This document shows positions 17,801 to 28,700 of a stretch of 64,000 nucleotides of DNA, one piece after another; position 1 is the stretch's first letter, and each line of letters starts with the position of its first letter. The position numbers were made by a program, and so were the translations under genes. The stretch is from assembly GCF_003025615.1 (NCBI RefSeq), contig NZ_PYMJ01000031.1:1-64000 (forward strand), written 5' to 3'. Under the pieces are notes generated by a model. That model made no database searches, was not told where the DNA came from, and saw only the letters and a list, made by a program, of their open reading frames with translations. Origin of the DNA: Photobacterium frigidiphilum. GTDB taxonomy: Bacteria; Pseudomonadota; Gammaproteobacteria; Enterobacterales; Vibrionaceae.

Positions 17801-20641
17801 AGCAACGGGTTTAGCAATAGCTTGAATGCGAGGCTGTTTAATCTTCGGCTCCGTATTCGCGACTTTCTGCTGAATGTGTTGAATGTCAGAAAGTTCGGCT
17901 GTCACGATATGTTGGTAAATATCGCGTCCACCAAGGGTAACTTGCTTAATTAATTGACGTTTTGAGTCGTTAGCCAACTCGCTACTTAGTCGTGTTGTTA
18001 ACGACTGAGTTTCGGCATTGGTTTGGGTTAACAACAGTTGAGAACACTGGTTTTCGCTGACGTTAGCCACGATAGCCGCTTTAGTTACCGCAGCCGTTAC
18101 CGTAGCATTTAGGCTTAGCAAGCCATGAAGAATACTTGCCATACCTGATGCCGCGTAACAATGACCTAAACGTTGATTAGCCTGAATGTGTGTAGCAGAT
18201 GGCAGTGGGAACTGCACAGCATCAACACTTTCTGGTGCTTGGTTTAGCTCCAATAGGTTAACGTTGTTTGCTGCAATACCCGCAGTAGTTAGCAGGCGAT
18301 CGCTAATGATATTGCTTTGAGCGACAGAACCAAAATCCAACGCGGTGATTTCGCCGTAGCTGTTTTTCGTTGATGCGTTATCCGTATCGACAAGAACGAT
18401 AGCTCCTGCACCTTCACCTACATTCCAGCCGCTATCTTGCGCATGTAATGCAACAGGTGTAACGCTGTTTTTAAGGATGATTTGTTCAACGCTACCACTT
18501 AAATCAACGGCAGCAATAACCACTGCATCTAATGATTCTTGCGACATGAGGTTTTGTGCAACATCAATACAACGCGCAACAGATTGTTCAGCGGCTGAAA
18601 TAGTGAAGGCTGGACCATTAAAGTCCCACAATGAGGCAATACGCGACGCCATTATGTTCCCAATGAAACTGGTGTACTGGTTTAGCTTTGCAGCATCCAG
18701 AACACTATCCATCGCAATGGCTTCAAGCGCTTGGTATTCACTATCTGTAAGCTGAACACCCATGTTTTCTAGGCTGTCAGCAAGTTGGGTATGTAAATTT
18801 ACACGTCCACGGAACTGGTGCATTTCGAGTTCCGTTTCCATTGCAACCAATACAGCAACTTTTTGACCGACTTCAAGCTTTGCATCGCGAATGGCTTCAT
18901 CGGCAACTTTCATCAACAAAAGCTGTTGTGAAATTAGACGGTCATCTTCATTCGGTGGCACTTTAAAGCGTAAGAAATCCAATTCAAACTGATCAATGTA
19001 TGCGCCATGTGGAATCGTATCTAATCCAAACTGGCTTAATAGTTCTGGATGTTGATCTAAGCCTTTCCAGCGTTTTTTTGGTAAGGCAACAAAGGCATCA
19101 GTATTCGTTGTAATGGCGTTATGTAGGGCACTAATGGTTTTTAATGAACCGAAATGTGACGCGAGGCCTGTTACTTTCAATGCTGCAGAAGCTACTGGTT
19201 TTACAAGGCTATTCGTCGCTGAGCTATTTGCTGCCGAGTTAGCTGAATGAGCTTCAAGTAATAGGTGGGCATTACAGCCACCAAAACCAAATACTGACAC
19301 GCCAGCACATCGTTCAGTATTACCTGCTTTGTCTGGCCAAGCTTGAACTTGAGTCGGTAGAGTGTGTGAACCGAACAAACCTTCAGGTGATGATAATGGC
19401 GTTGAAAGGTTAATGCTCGGTGGTAACACACCTTCTTTCATTGCAAAGATCATTTTCATGATCCCGGGCATGCCCGCAGCCGTTAACAAGTGGCCTAAAT
19501 TCGATTTTGCAGAACCAATAAGCGGCGCTTGAGAACCGTTTAGTTTGTCGGCAAAGAAGCGCTCCATTGAGGTCATCTCAACTTTGTCACCCAAAGGTGT
19601 ACCTGTTGCATGGCACTCAATGACTTCAATACTTTCTGGTGATAAATTTGTCGCTTCATAAGCACGTTCGAATGCTTGGACTTGTCCTTTGCTGTTCGGG
19701 CTCAGTACGAACTGGCCACGACCATCATTAGATAAGCCAATACCGCTAACAACGGCATAAATATTATCGCCATCACGCTCTGCATCTTCTAGGCGTTTTA
19801 GTACTAAAACACCAGCGCCTTCACCGGCAAAAAGCCCTTTACTATTGGTATCGAATGGAACCGATACACCATGGTCAGGGTAAGCGTGGAAGATAGAGAA
19901 ACCCATGTTAATGAAGAATGGGTCTGCACCAGAAACCGCGCCCGCTAACATCATGTCTGCTTTACCTGTACTTAGGTAATCACAGGCTAACTTTAGTGAA
20001 TAGACTGAACTTGCACATGCAGCATCTAGGCTAAGCTGTGCGCTGCCTAAACCAAGCGCATCGGCAACGAGCTTAGATGCATTGTGCGCCGCAGAACCGT
20101 TCGCAGGGTTAAGGCTAGTAATATTTGCGTTTGATGGGGTTAATGAAAAGTGTTCATTTCCCAGTTTGGCTTGTAATGCTTTCTCTACTACCGAATGGTA
20201 AATCGGTAGGAATAAGTCATTTGAACGCTTAGTCGGGAACGAAAGGGCACCCATAATAACACCCGTACGTTCAAGTACGGCGTCATCTAATGGAATGCCA
20301 GCATCAGCCAGTGCTTTGCGGCTGGTATCTAGTGCCCAAAGAAAGCTTTCATCTAAACCTTCAAATGTCTCTGCTGGCAAACGGTATCCGTTGCTATCAA
20401 AAGAGAAATTTTGAATGTAGCCGCCTTTATCACAATAAAAGCGATCTGATTCACCTTGTATACCCTGATAAGCATCAGGGTTAGCCCCTAATTTTTCAGG
20501 GCTCAACGTGGTGCGAGAATCTTTTTTAGCGAGCAGGTTTTGCCAGAAATCCTTTGGCGTATCCGCATCAGGATATTGATTCGCTAAACCGACAATGGCA
20601 ATTTTCTTGCTTTGGGAAGCAGTACTGTGTTGAGAACTCAC
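14846..20641 (-). CDS. pfaC: PfaC, KS-CLF-DH-DH subunit of the polyunsaturated fatty acid synthase
   Basis: The protein is 1,931 residues from the GTG at 20641, which overlaps the pfaB stop (GTGA) and has AGGAG 8 nt upstream; the frame is open further upstream but lies inside pfaB. Domains in order are an active ketosynthase (SLDAACASSVYSL, Cys near 209), a chain-length-factor-like KS with the Cys replaced (ISAAEQSVARC), a Pro/Gln/Ala linker, and two FabA-like hotdog dehydratases with SVMAGSLMAEGCGQLL near 1374 and PVMPGSLGVEAIIELM near 1837. FabA-type domains dehydrate and isomerise, placing the cis double bonds. The layout is that of EPA producers. Confidence 0.96.
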   Translation of the reverse strand: MSSQHSTASQSKKIAIVGLANQYPDADTPKDFWQNLLAKKDSRTTLSPEKLGANPDAYQGIQGESDRFYCDKGGYIQNFSFDSNGYRLPAETFEGLDESFLWALDTSRKALADAGIPLDDAVLERTGVIMGALSFPTKRSNDLFLPIYHSVVEKALQAKLGNEHFSLTPSNANITSLNPANGSAAHNASKLVADALGLGSAQLSLDAACASSVYSLKLACDYLSTGKADMMLAGAVSGADPFFINMGFSIFHAYPDHGVSVPFDTNSKGLFAGEGAGVLVLKRLEDAERDGDNIYAVVSGIGLSNDGRGQFVLSPNSKGQVQAFERAYEATNLSPESIEVIECHATGTPLGDKVEMTSMERFFADKLNGSQAPLIGSAKSNLGHLLTAAGMPGIMKMIFAMKEGVLPPSINLSTPLSSPEGLFGSHTLPTQVQAWPDKAGNTERCAGVSVFGFGGCNAHLLLEAHSANSAANSSATNSLVKPVASAALKVTGLASHFGSLKTISALHNAITTNTDAFVALPKKRWKGLDQHPELLSQFGLDTIPHGAYIDQFELDFLRFKVPPNEDDRLISQQLLLMKVADEAIRDAKLEVGQKVAVLVAMETELEMHQFRGRVNLHTQLADSLENMGVQLTDSEYQALEAIAMDSVLDAAKLNQYTSFIGNIMASRIASLWDFNGPAFTISAAEQSVARCIDVAQNLMSQESLDAVVIAAVDLSGSVEQIILKNSVTPVALHAQDSGWNVGEGAGAIVLVDTDNASTKNSYGEITALDFGSVAQSNIISDRLLTTAGIAANNVNLLELNQAPESVDAVQFPLPSATHIQANQRLGHCYAASGMASILHGLLSLNATVTAAVTKAAIVANVSENQCSQLLLTQTNAETQSLTTRLSSELANDSKRQLIKQVTLGGRDIYQHIVTAELSDIQHIQQKVANTEPKIKQPRIQAIAKPVAQPQSIVQPAAIPSVSPILTTPRQTPITGIQSNMTNVLSAKNKHDLTAFQSSAFVENQQLAQQVHQAFLQNREQGLKMADALLKAQLNEVTAQMNAATGQVFDHQSAPSPALTEASTAVPVNVAATPAVVNPIRKPCIWDYEDLVEYAEGDIANVFGPDYAVIDNYSRRVRLPTTDYLLVSRVTKLDATMLEYKPSTMTTEYDIPVDAPYLVDGQIPWAVAVESGQCDLMLISYLGIDFENKGERVYRLLDCTLTFLGDLPRGGDTLRYDISINNFARNGDTLLFFFSYECFVGDKMILKMDNGCAGFFSDEELADGKGVIRTEDEIKSRNLAVKQRFNPLLHCQKTQFDYQTLHNLLDANIAGCFGESHISDRHQPSLCFSSDKFMMIEQVSHVDPQGGTWGLGLIEGHKQLEADHWYFPCHFKDDSVMAGSLMAEGCGQLLQFFMMYLGMHTQVENGRFQPLENAPQQVRCRGQVLPQSAVLTYRMEVTEIGLSPRPYAKANIDILLDGKVVVDFQNLGVMIKEESECTRYLGSSGYVTESTPAQADVIAPVEAPISQQASANAPLMAQVPDLNTAPNKGVIPLQHIEAPIVPDYQNRTPDTVPFTPYHMFEFATGDIEKCFGPDFSIYRGMIPPRTPCGDLQLTTRVIEVNGTRGDFKTPSSCIAEYEVPENAWYFDENSHSSLMPYSILMEISLQPNGFISGYMGTTLGFPGLELFFRNLDGSGKMLRNVDLRGKTIVNDSRLLSTVMMGTNIVQSFSFELSTDGVPFYEGTAVFGYFKGAALKDQLGLDNGQVTYPWHVDNNRTPDVSINLLDKESRYFNAPLSATGEAQPHYQLAGGRLNFIDKVDITSDGGKAGLGYLYAERTIDPSDWFFQFHFHQDPVMPGSLGVEAIIELMQTYALNKDLGAGFRSPKFGQIQSEVKWKYRGQINPLNKQMSLDVHITAIKDEDGKRIIVGDANLSKDGLRIYEVKDIAICIEEA

Positions 20642-22758
20642 ACTGGCTCTCCTTGTGTAGTGTTCGGTGTGGTATTCGCTGAAGATGCACTGCGTAATTT
20701 CAGTGTATTCACTTGTTCTTCTAACCCTTGAAGCAGGGGAGAAAGTGACAGCGGTATTTGGTGCGTAATTAACTGGGCGATGCACTTAAGCAAAGTAACA
20801 ATATCTTCGCCGCCTTTTGCATTCGCCGCGACAGTACAACTCTCAGTTGTTACGTTATCTGTACGGTTTATCTTATCGATAAGCGTACTGGTTTGTCTGT
20901 CGGCACCAATTTCAACAAATAAACGTGCGCCTTGTTCACGAGCGGTGCGAATCAAAGCGGTAAAATCGAGTGTTGTGCAAAAGGTATCAGCAATGGAATT
21001 AGCAATACTTTGGCTATCGATATTCACAGGCACGTTTTGATTTTGAGGTAACAGCCCAGCTGCGCTGATGAACTTAATGTTCGTTGGTAGCTGATCACAT
21101 AATGGCTGAGTATAAAACTCGGTGACTTGTGAATGCTGACTTAACGCTGGTGTGGTGTGCATGGCGGTTACACGATTCGCTGCAATACCGCGTTTACCAA
21201 GCTTTTTGAGTAAAGCACGACACGTCGCTTCACAACCTGCTAATACACAAGTATCACCTTGAATAATCGCAAGGTAGGCGCGTGGGAACTCAGGCAATAA
21301 TGCTTCAATGGACGCCGAATCACAGCGAACAACAAAGCTATTCCACGTAATTTCTTCTGCATCAGTTAATTGCCATGCTTCACGTACTGCAGTTAGTTTA
21401 CCTGAAATAGCAGTTGTGAATATTGGGCTCGTTTGGGTCAGTTCGATTAATGCGTGCGGATTTTTCCACACACCTAAACTCGCCCACATCGATGCTTCAC
21501 CTTTAGAGTAACCTAAAGCAAAATCAGGCTTAACGGCAAATTCTTCGTAGAGTAATTGAGTTAACAAATAGCTGCTACCAACACCAGCAATCGCTAATTC
21601 ACCGAGTGTCATTTCGGCTGGATTTTCACCGTATGTTTTTTCAGCTTGTAGCATTTCTTTCAGGTTTCCTTCGCGCTCTAGTTGTGCAAAAAGTGCGGGG
21701 AAATACTGATGAAATTCGCGGAACATGCCAGGGTATACAGTACCAACGCCTGGATACACAAAAGTAACGCCACCTTTGCTATTGGGTGCTGGCGAGAAAC
21801 AACTACCGGCTGGTGTTTTGTAATGACTTTTCTCTGCTATTACTTTTGGTAAAGTATTACTGATTGCAGATATTTCCTGCAAAACAGCGGCAACAGAAGC
21901 GCCTTGAAGCACGATAGTCGGTAGTGATGCGTTTACTGATGTCAGGGAAATTGCAGACGAAATATCAGCTTGAAATTGCTTTAAGTTTTCCGCCATTAAA
22001 GAAATAAGCGTGGCGTTGTCATTTGCAGTCAAGTTATCAGGGAAGCCTGTTAAACGTTGCTTTAGCTGCTCTAATTGCACTGATAATTCTGTTTCATTCA
22101 GCCCTGAGAGGACGAAGAATAAGCGAGAGGCGTTCAGTAATGATTGCGCTTTTTGTAACCCTGTTGCTTGCGTTAATACCAAGCTACTTTCTGAATCAGA
22201 ATGGGCATTAAACGTTAAACTTGCCACGCGTGCTTTATGGGGCTCAGTAAACCAGTAATGGTTTTTATTGTTTGCCGTATTGTTTGCAGCATGAGCTGTC
22301 GCATTGACTGTACGGCGAGCAATATCATCAACCATGTTAAAGAAAGCGAGAAACTGCTGATCGGCAGCTAATGTTTCAGATGTTTGTTGATGACTGAGAT
22401 CGGCCTTTTGGCGACGAGACTGGGTGAGGGCTATTTCTATGCTATTAACAGAGCCTTCAGCAAAGCCTGCAAGGTACGCGTGGGGGTGGATTTTGTTTTT
22501 AGCTGCAGCTAAACCGCTAAGCATCAGTAAACAATGTTGTGGTTCGTTCGGCTTACACTGAGAGGTAAGTTGAACTAACTGACCTTGGTTTACCGCTTGA
22601 ATCGCAGTTTGAAGCGCGGCATTGAAGTCATCATTAACCGCAATATGTTGAACTGCAGGTAATGACGCTAAAATATCGGCAGAAAGCCCAGCAGCATCTG
22701 CTGCTTGGGCTAAAAGAGCGATGCGCAATGGCATCGCTTTATTAGAAGAATCAGCCAC
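20638..22758 (-). CDS. pfaB: PfaB, acyltransferase subunit of the polyunsaturated fatty acid synthase
   Basis: The protein is 706 residues with one acyltransferase domain in the C-terminal half; the nucleophile motif is GYSKGEASMW (GxSxG). The N-terminal half is a degenerate KS-like region typical of PfaB and linked by others to which PUFA (EPA or DHA) is made. The GTG start at 22758 overlaps the last base of the pfaA stop (TAGTG), with GGAG about 11 nt upstream; an in-frame ATG at 22734 is an alternative. The stop overlaps the pfaC start, so the three subunits are translationally coupled. Confidence 0.93.
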   Translation of the reverse strand: MADSSNKAMPLRIALLAQAADAAGLSADILASLPAVQHIAVNDDFNAALQTAIQAVNQGQLVQLTSQCKPNEPQHCLLMLSGLAAAKNKIHPHAYLAGFAEGSVNSIEIALTQSRRQKADLSHQQTSETLAADQQFLAFFNMVDDIARRTVNATAHAANNTANNKNHYWFTEPHKARVASLTFNAHSDSESSLVLTQATGLQKAQSLLNASRLFFVLSGLNETELSVQLEQLKQRLTGFPDNLTANDNATLISLMAENLKQFQADISSAISLTSVNASLPTIVLQGASVAAVLQEISAISNTLPKVIAEKSHYKTPAGSCFSPAPNSKGGVTFVYPGVGTVYPGMFREFHQYFPALFAQLEREGNLKEMLQAEKTYGENPAEMTLGELAIAGVGSSYLLTQLLYEEFAVKPDFALGYSKGEASMWASLGVWKNPHALIELTQTSPIFTTAISGKLTAVREAWQLTDAEEITWNSFVVRCDSASIEALLPEFPRAYLAIIQGDTCVLAGCEATCRALLKKLGKRGIAANRVTAMHTTPALSQHSQVTEFYTQPLCDQLPTNIKFISAAGLLPQNQNVPVNIDSQSIANSIADTFCTTLDFTALIRTAREQGARLFVEIGADRQTSTLIDKINRTDNVTTESCTVAANAKGGEDIVTLLKCIAQLITHQIPLSLSPLLQGLEEQVNTLKLRSASSANTTPNTTQGEPV

Positions 22759-25700
22759 TATGACAGAAGCTCCTTCTCTGGCTCAGACTTCACCAAAAAT
22801 GCCTCATTTAGGCTTTTACTGATCGTTATTTTAGCGCTTTTCATAACAGCACTTAAACGACCATCTTGATGGTAAAGTGAGATGTTAGCTTGTAGTGAAC
22901 GCGTCGTATTTTTAATTACGTCGAGTTCTAACCAACCTTTATCACCCGCTTGCATTGGTTCATAAGAAACAAATTCACCAATGGTAGAAGGTAGACTTGC
23001 AGCACCGTACTTCAAGCGCGCCCACACCAACATTGCTTGTAATAAGCAGTCTTCAGCGAAAGGCTGGCAACCACCAAGGTGTTGGGTTGGAACAAATGCG
23101 CCACAGTCTGTATCTGCCACTGTTGGCAACTGGCACTGTGCGAGCAAACCAGCATCATCAAAACGTTCAACCGTTGTAATGCCTTGCAGCCTTGGGCCAT
23201 GGAACAGGGTGCCATTACTGTATAAGGCTTTAGCTGTTGTTACGGGTTCATTTGAATCTGCTGTAAAAGTTTTAGCTTGTGCAACGGATACGGGTTCTAC
23301 AACCAGCATCGCTTTGTACTGAGGACGACCTTGGCAGCTGATCAATGCTTTGATTTGATCCGTTGCTTTTTCGTCTGGCGTCAGTGTTAATGTGAGCGTT
23401 TGTATTTCATTCGTATCAAAGATCACGCCTTTAAGCAGTTTGTAGTCGCGAACAGTAACGTTCGCTCCTAACAGTTGCTCTGCTGCTTCACGCATCCATT
23501 GAATGGCACACACTGTCGGTAACACTGGGTTACCGGCAATGCAGTGATCATTGATGAAAGGCATTGCTTTCGGGTCAAGATCGCGTGTTACAGTAATGCT
23601 TGAATTCAGCGGACTCTTTGCTACTAGCATAGACTCCGCATCAAGCTTTTTTACAGCGGCTTCCTTGTTGTCTGAACCTTGCATGCTTGTACCCACAAGC
23701 AGTTGAATACCTGTTTCACTTAGCAGCTGAGAGCTAAATAGTTCAGCACCCGCTTGAAGAGGAATCACGTATACACCACGGTCAGTAAACATTTTCTTCA
23801 ATGCTGCGTTTACCATGCCACCGTCCCACGGTCCCCAGTTGAAGCTCATTACTTTTGCTTCAGGGTTACGTGCAGATAGCTGTAATGCAGCTTTATTCAA
23901 GATTTCATTGGACATCGCGTAATCGCTTTGACCAGTGTTGCCGTAGAAGCCAGCAGCTGATGAGAACATCGCAACCAGTTTTAGCTTGTCGCTGTTTAAT
24001 GCGTTAAGCACAGCTTCAAGGCCGCCTACTTTTGTGCCATAAACAAGGTTTAACTCATCAAGTGTCTTATCTTGAATATGCTTATCAGCGAGTACGCCTG
24101 CGCCATGAATCAGACCCGTAATATCATTGAACTGAGACAATGTTTTAGCAACAGAGTCACGGTTTGATACGTCAAGGCTTATGTATTCAGCACTCGCACC
24201 CACGTTAGCAAATGCAGAAAGAGCAGTGTTAATTTCAAGGCTGCTTAATACAGGCTTGAGTAACGCGTCTACTTTCTTCGGTGTTGGTTTATCACCAGAC
24301 GTTTGAATATGGCGAATGGCTGCCGGCTTTAGCTCGTTGGTTTGTTTACCTTGTGCCCATTCTGGCAGTTCGTTTACCGTAATATGCTGACTACGGCCTG
24401 CAAGAATGAAGTGTGATTTACACTGTTTAGCCAGTGTTAATGCACATTCAAACGTAACGCCTTTAGCACCGCCAGTCACAAGCACTTTATCGTTCTTGTC
24501 TAGTTTGGCTGAGGTGTTTTTTGTTAGAGCATTACCAGCATCGGTTGCAATCAGTGTTGCTCGACCAGATTCACCGTTATTCGCATCAGCAAGACCCACT
24601 TCAACAGTGTGAGTATCGATATCGAATAATTCGGCTGTTACTGCTTCTGCAAGATGACGAGCATCAAGCGTTGGTGCAACATCCAGTGCGCGACAGAATA
24701 CTGTTGACCATTCGTGGCTCAATGTTTTCGTTAAACCAGATAATGCCGCTTGGTTTAATTCTGCATTGATAAGCTGTTCTGCATTCAAGTAACCGAAACC
24801 ACCATCAATACGGCTTACCGTAAAGAAGGCACTGCGGTTTGTTGCTGCGTTTAACTGAGTTTTAAGCAATTTCGCGAATAGGAAAGCCATAGAAATGCTT
24901 TCTTTTGCAGTTGCATGCAATGTTACAGCAGTTGCTTTATCTGTTTTAGCATCGGTTGCAAGAGGTTGTAAGTGAATGAATCCACCAATTGCTTTTTGCT
25001 TGCTCTCAATGTCTGAAATGACAGTTTTGATACTAGCGTCATCAATGCTTGCTAATGTGTAGCTCGCGATTTCGCTATTTAACGGTGACGCGGCAGATAG
25101 AGGACTACGTACAACAGCAACTTGAAGGCCGTTTGCACTTAACTTTTCTGCTAGAACACCGGCATTGTGACCATCATCGGTAATCACGATACAAGCTTCT
25201 TTGGAAAAACAGTCTACTAATTTATCTACCGCTGGTAACTTTTTTAGCGCCACCTCGCTGTGAGGAGGAAGCTCTACATTGCTTGTTTCTGCAATAACTT
25301 CAACAACGGGCGTAGAAGGTGCTGCTACTGCTGAAGTGTTAGAAAGCTTGCTTTGCATGTAAGCAACGATTTCGCCCAGTGTACGACACTCAGCTAAATC
25401 TTCAGGGTTAAGTTCAGGCAAACCCGGTAGTTGGTCTTGCACGGTACCTAGAATTTCAACACGCTTGATAGAGTCGATACCAAGGTCAGCTTCCATGTCC
25501 ATTGCAAGGTCTAGCATTTCTGCTGGGTAACCTGTTTTATCGGCAACCACATTCATCATCGTGTTTTGAACATGTGCAGCGTCTAAACCGTTTGATGCAG
25601 GAGCCGTAGCTACAGCTTCATTTTGTACCGCAGCTGTTTGTACTGCTACATTTTGTGTAGAGACAGCAGGTAGTTTGCTGTTCATGTAGTCAACGATTTC

Positions 25701-28700
25701 GCCCAGTGTACGACACTCAGCTAAATCTTCAGGGTTAAGCTCAGGCAAACCCGGTAGTTGATCTTGCACAGTACCTAGAATTTCAACACGCTTGATAGAG
25801 TCGATACCAAGGTCAGCTTCCATGTCCATTGCAAGGTCTAGCATTTCTGCTGGGTAGCCAGTTTTATCGGCAACCACTTCAAGCATTGTGCCTTGAACTT
25901 GTGCTGCGTCTAAACCGTTTGATGCAGGTGCCGCTGTTTGAACCGCTACATTTTGTACAGAGACAGCAGGTAATTTGCTGTTCATGTAATCAACGATTTC
26001 GCCTAGCGTACGACACTCAGCTAAATCTTCAGGGTTCAGTTCTGGTAAGCCCGGTAGTTGGTCTTGCACTGTACCTAGAATTTCAACACGTTTGATAGAG
26101 TCGATACCCAAATCTGCTTCCATGTCCATCGCAAGGTCTAGCATTTCAGTTGGGTAGCCAGTCTTATCAGCCACAACGTCTAGCATTGTGCTTTGAACTT
26201 GCGTTGCGTCTAAGCCATTTGATACTGATACTGATGCGATAGAAGCAGAAGCAACTGGTGCTGCTACAGCAGAAGCTGCAGGAAGCTTGCTGTTCATGTA
26301 GCTTACGATTTCGCCTAGCGTACGGCATTCAGCCAAATCTTCAGGATTTAACTCAGGAAGCGTCGGTAGCTGCTCTTGAACCGTACCTAGAATTTCAACA
26401 CGCTTAATAGAGTCGATACCCAAATCTGCTTCCATATCCATTTCTAGATCAAGCATTTCAGTTGGGTAACCAGTTTTATCTGCAACCACTTCAAGCATTG
26501 TGCTTTGAACTTGTGTTGCGTCTAAGCCGTTTGATGCTAAAGGAGCGGAAGCAACCGTTGCTGAAACAGAAGAGGCTGCTGGCATTTTACTGTTCATGTA
26601 AGTCACGATTTCGCGCAGCGTACGACACTCAGCTAAATCTTCAGGGCTTAGCTCTGGCAGATTTGGCATTTGGTCTTGCACTGTACCTAGAATTTCAACA
26701 CGTTTAATTGAGTCGATACCTAGGTCTGCTTCCATATCCATATCAAGATCTAACATCTCAGTAGGGTAGCCAGTTTTCTCTGCAACCACTTCCAGCATAA
26801 CTTGTTCTGGATTCGCAGTTTGAACAGCCGCTTGTGCTACTGCCTGAACAACTGGTGTTGCTTTAACTGTTTGTGCAACAGGTGCCGCGATTGGCGCTGA
26901 AGCAACAGGCGCTGATTGTTGAGTTTGAACAACAGTCTTAACCGGCGCAGGTGTCGCGACTGGCGTAGCAACTATTGGCGTAACTACTGGTGCAGCAGGA
27001 GCCACTGATACTTGCTGAACTGGCGTCTGATAAACCGGAACCTGATGAGCAGGCGCTTGTGAAGTCAACATACCTAATGCAGAGTTATTGCTGTTTGCTT
27101 GTAACTCAAGGTAGTGGGCATGTGCTTTTAACGTTTCAGCTTGGTGCTGATGGAATAGCTCCATTGAACGTTGTAGGCTTTCTGGAATTGTAATACCAGC
27201 CGTTGCCATTTTAGCTTGTTCTGTCATCAATGCCGTGAACGTATCACCGTATTGCTGAGGAATTGCTAAGAACTGTTGATGAAGTTCAGCGGCCTGCTGT
27301 TGTGCACTGAAGAAAGCATGCAACGATGCATCACCGACTGGCAGTTGTGACGTTGCTTGTGTAACAACTTGAGCTGGAGCTGCTGTTACCGATGGCTGTG
27401 GCGCTGCTTGTGCTGTTGACTGTACAGTTACAGCCTGCGTTGGCGCTGCAGCAACAGGTACTTCGCGAATTTCCGTTTTAATCACTTCTTTTTCCACAAT
27501 TTTTTCAATGATTTTTTCAACGATTTCAGTTTTAGTGCTTACTTCGCCAGTTGTTAATGACTTAGCCATTTTTGCACGAGTAGCTGGACTGATGTAATTC
27601 GCTGCGTTTAGTTTGATGTTCATTGGTGATGTTGCTGCTGGTGGTGCAATCTCTGCTTGATACGGGTCGATATTATCTAGCGAGATACCCACAACAGCGA
27701 GCTGAACTGCAGCTAAGCGTAATTGCTGATCACTATCACCCTTAGGGTTCGGGTTAATACTGATCGTGCAAAGCTCATCGGCTTTATTAGTTAACGTCTT
27801 TTCAACCAGCTTTTGTAGAATGTTCTTTGGTCCGAACTCGACAAATACACGTGCGCCAGCATCATACATAGCTTCAAGCTGTGTGCTGAAACGAACAGAT
27901 TGCAACATATGTTGCTTGAACGCTTTCTTAATGACCTTGCCATCGCTCTTATGCAGTTCACCGGTTGCATTCGAATACAACGGCAATGCTGGGGTGCTGA
28001 ACGTTGCTTTATCAATTGCAGTCGCAAAAGGTTTTTGTGCGTGAGCAACTAATGGCGTGTGGAAAGCGCCAGAAACAGGAAGAGGAATCGCTTTGAAGCC
28101 TTGCTCTGTTAGTGCTTTTGCAGCAAGTTGAGCACTGTCGGTAGGGCCCGCAATAACTAGTTGTGTTGGTGCGTTGTAATTAGCAATGCTTACGCCTTCA
28201 AATGCACTAATGCATTTTTCAACGTCTGCTAGCTTATCAGCGTCAAGAATAACAGCGTACATTGTGCCGCTATCACCTTTTGCTGGTGTTGCTGCCATTG
28301 CGTTACCGCGAGCAAAAGCAAGTTGGTAGTAATCATCTTGAGAGATAACACCAGAAGCGCATAGGGCACTTAACTCACCAAAGCTGTGACCTGCAACCAT
28401 GTCGGCTTTAAAGCCCGCTTGCGTTAGCAGTTCAAACTGTCCCATCGACATCACACCGATTGCACTTTGTGCATTAGCGGTATTAGTCAGTAAAGCCTCT
28501 TGTGCTTGTGTACTTTCTTTATTGAACATTGGAATAGGGAACAGAATCTGTGACAGTGCTGTTTTCTTACTCTGACCAAATACTTGATCGGCTTTCGCTA
28601 ACTGTTGGCGCATTTCAGGGTAGTGACACGCTAGCTCACGGCCCATGTTGAGGTACTGTGAACCTTGACCTGCAAACAATGCCGCAACTTTTGCTGAATC

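Noticed and set aside
20638..20785. Extended N-terminus of PfaC
   Set aside because: The extra 48 residues lie inside pfaB in another frame. The GTG at 20641 has a good ribosome site and starts where PfaC homology begins.
25370..26820. CRISPR-like array
   Set aside because: The repeats are about 300 bp, in frame, and encode ACP domains.
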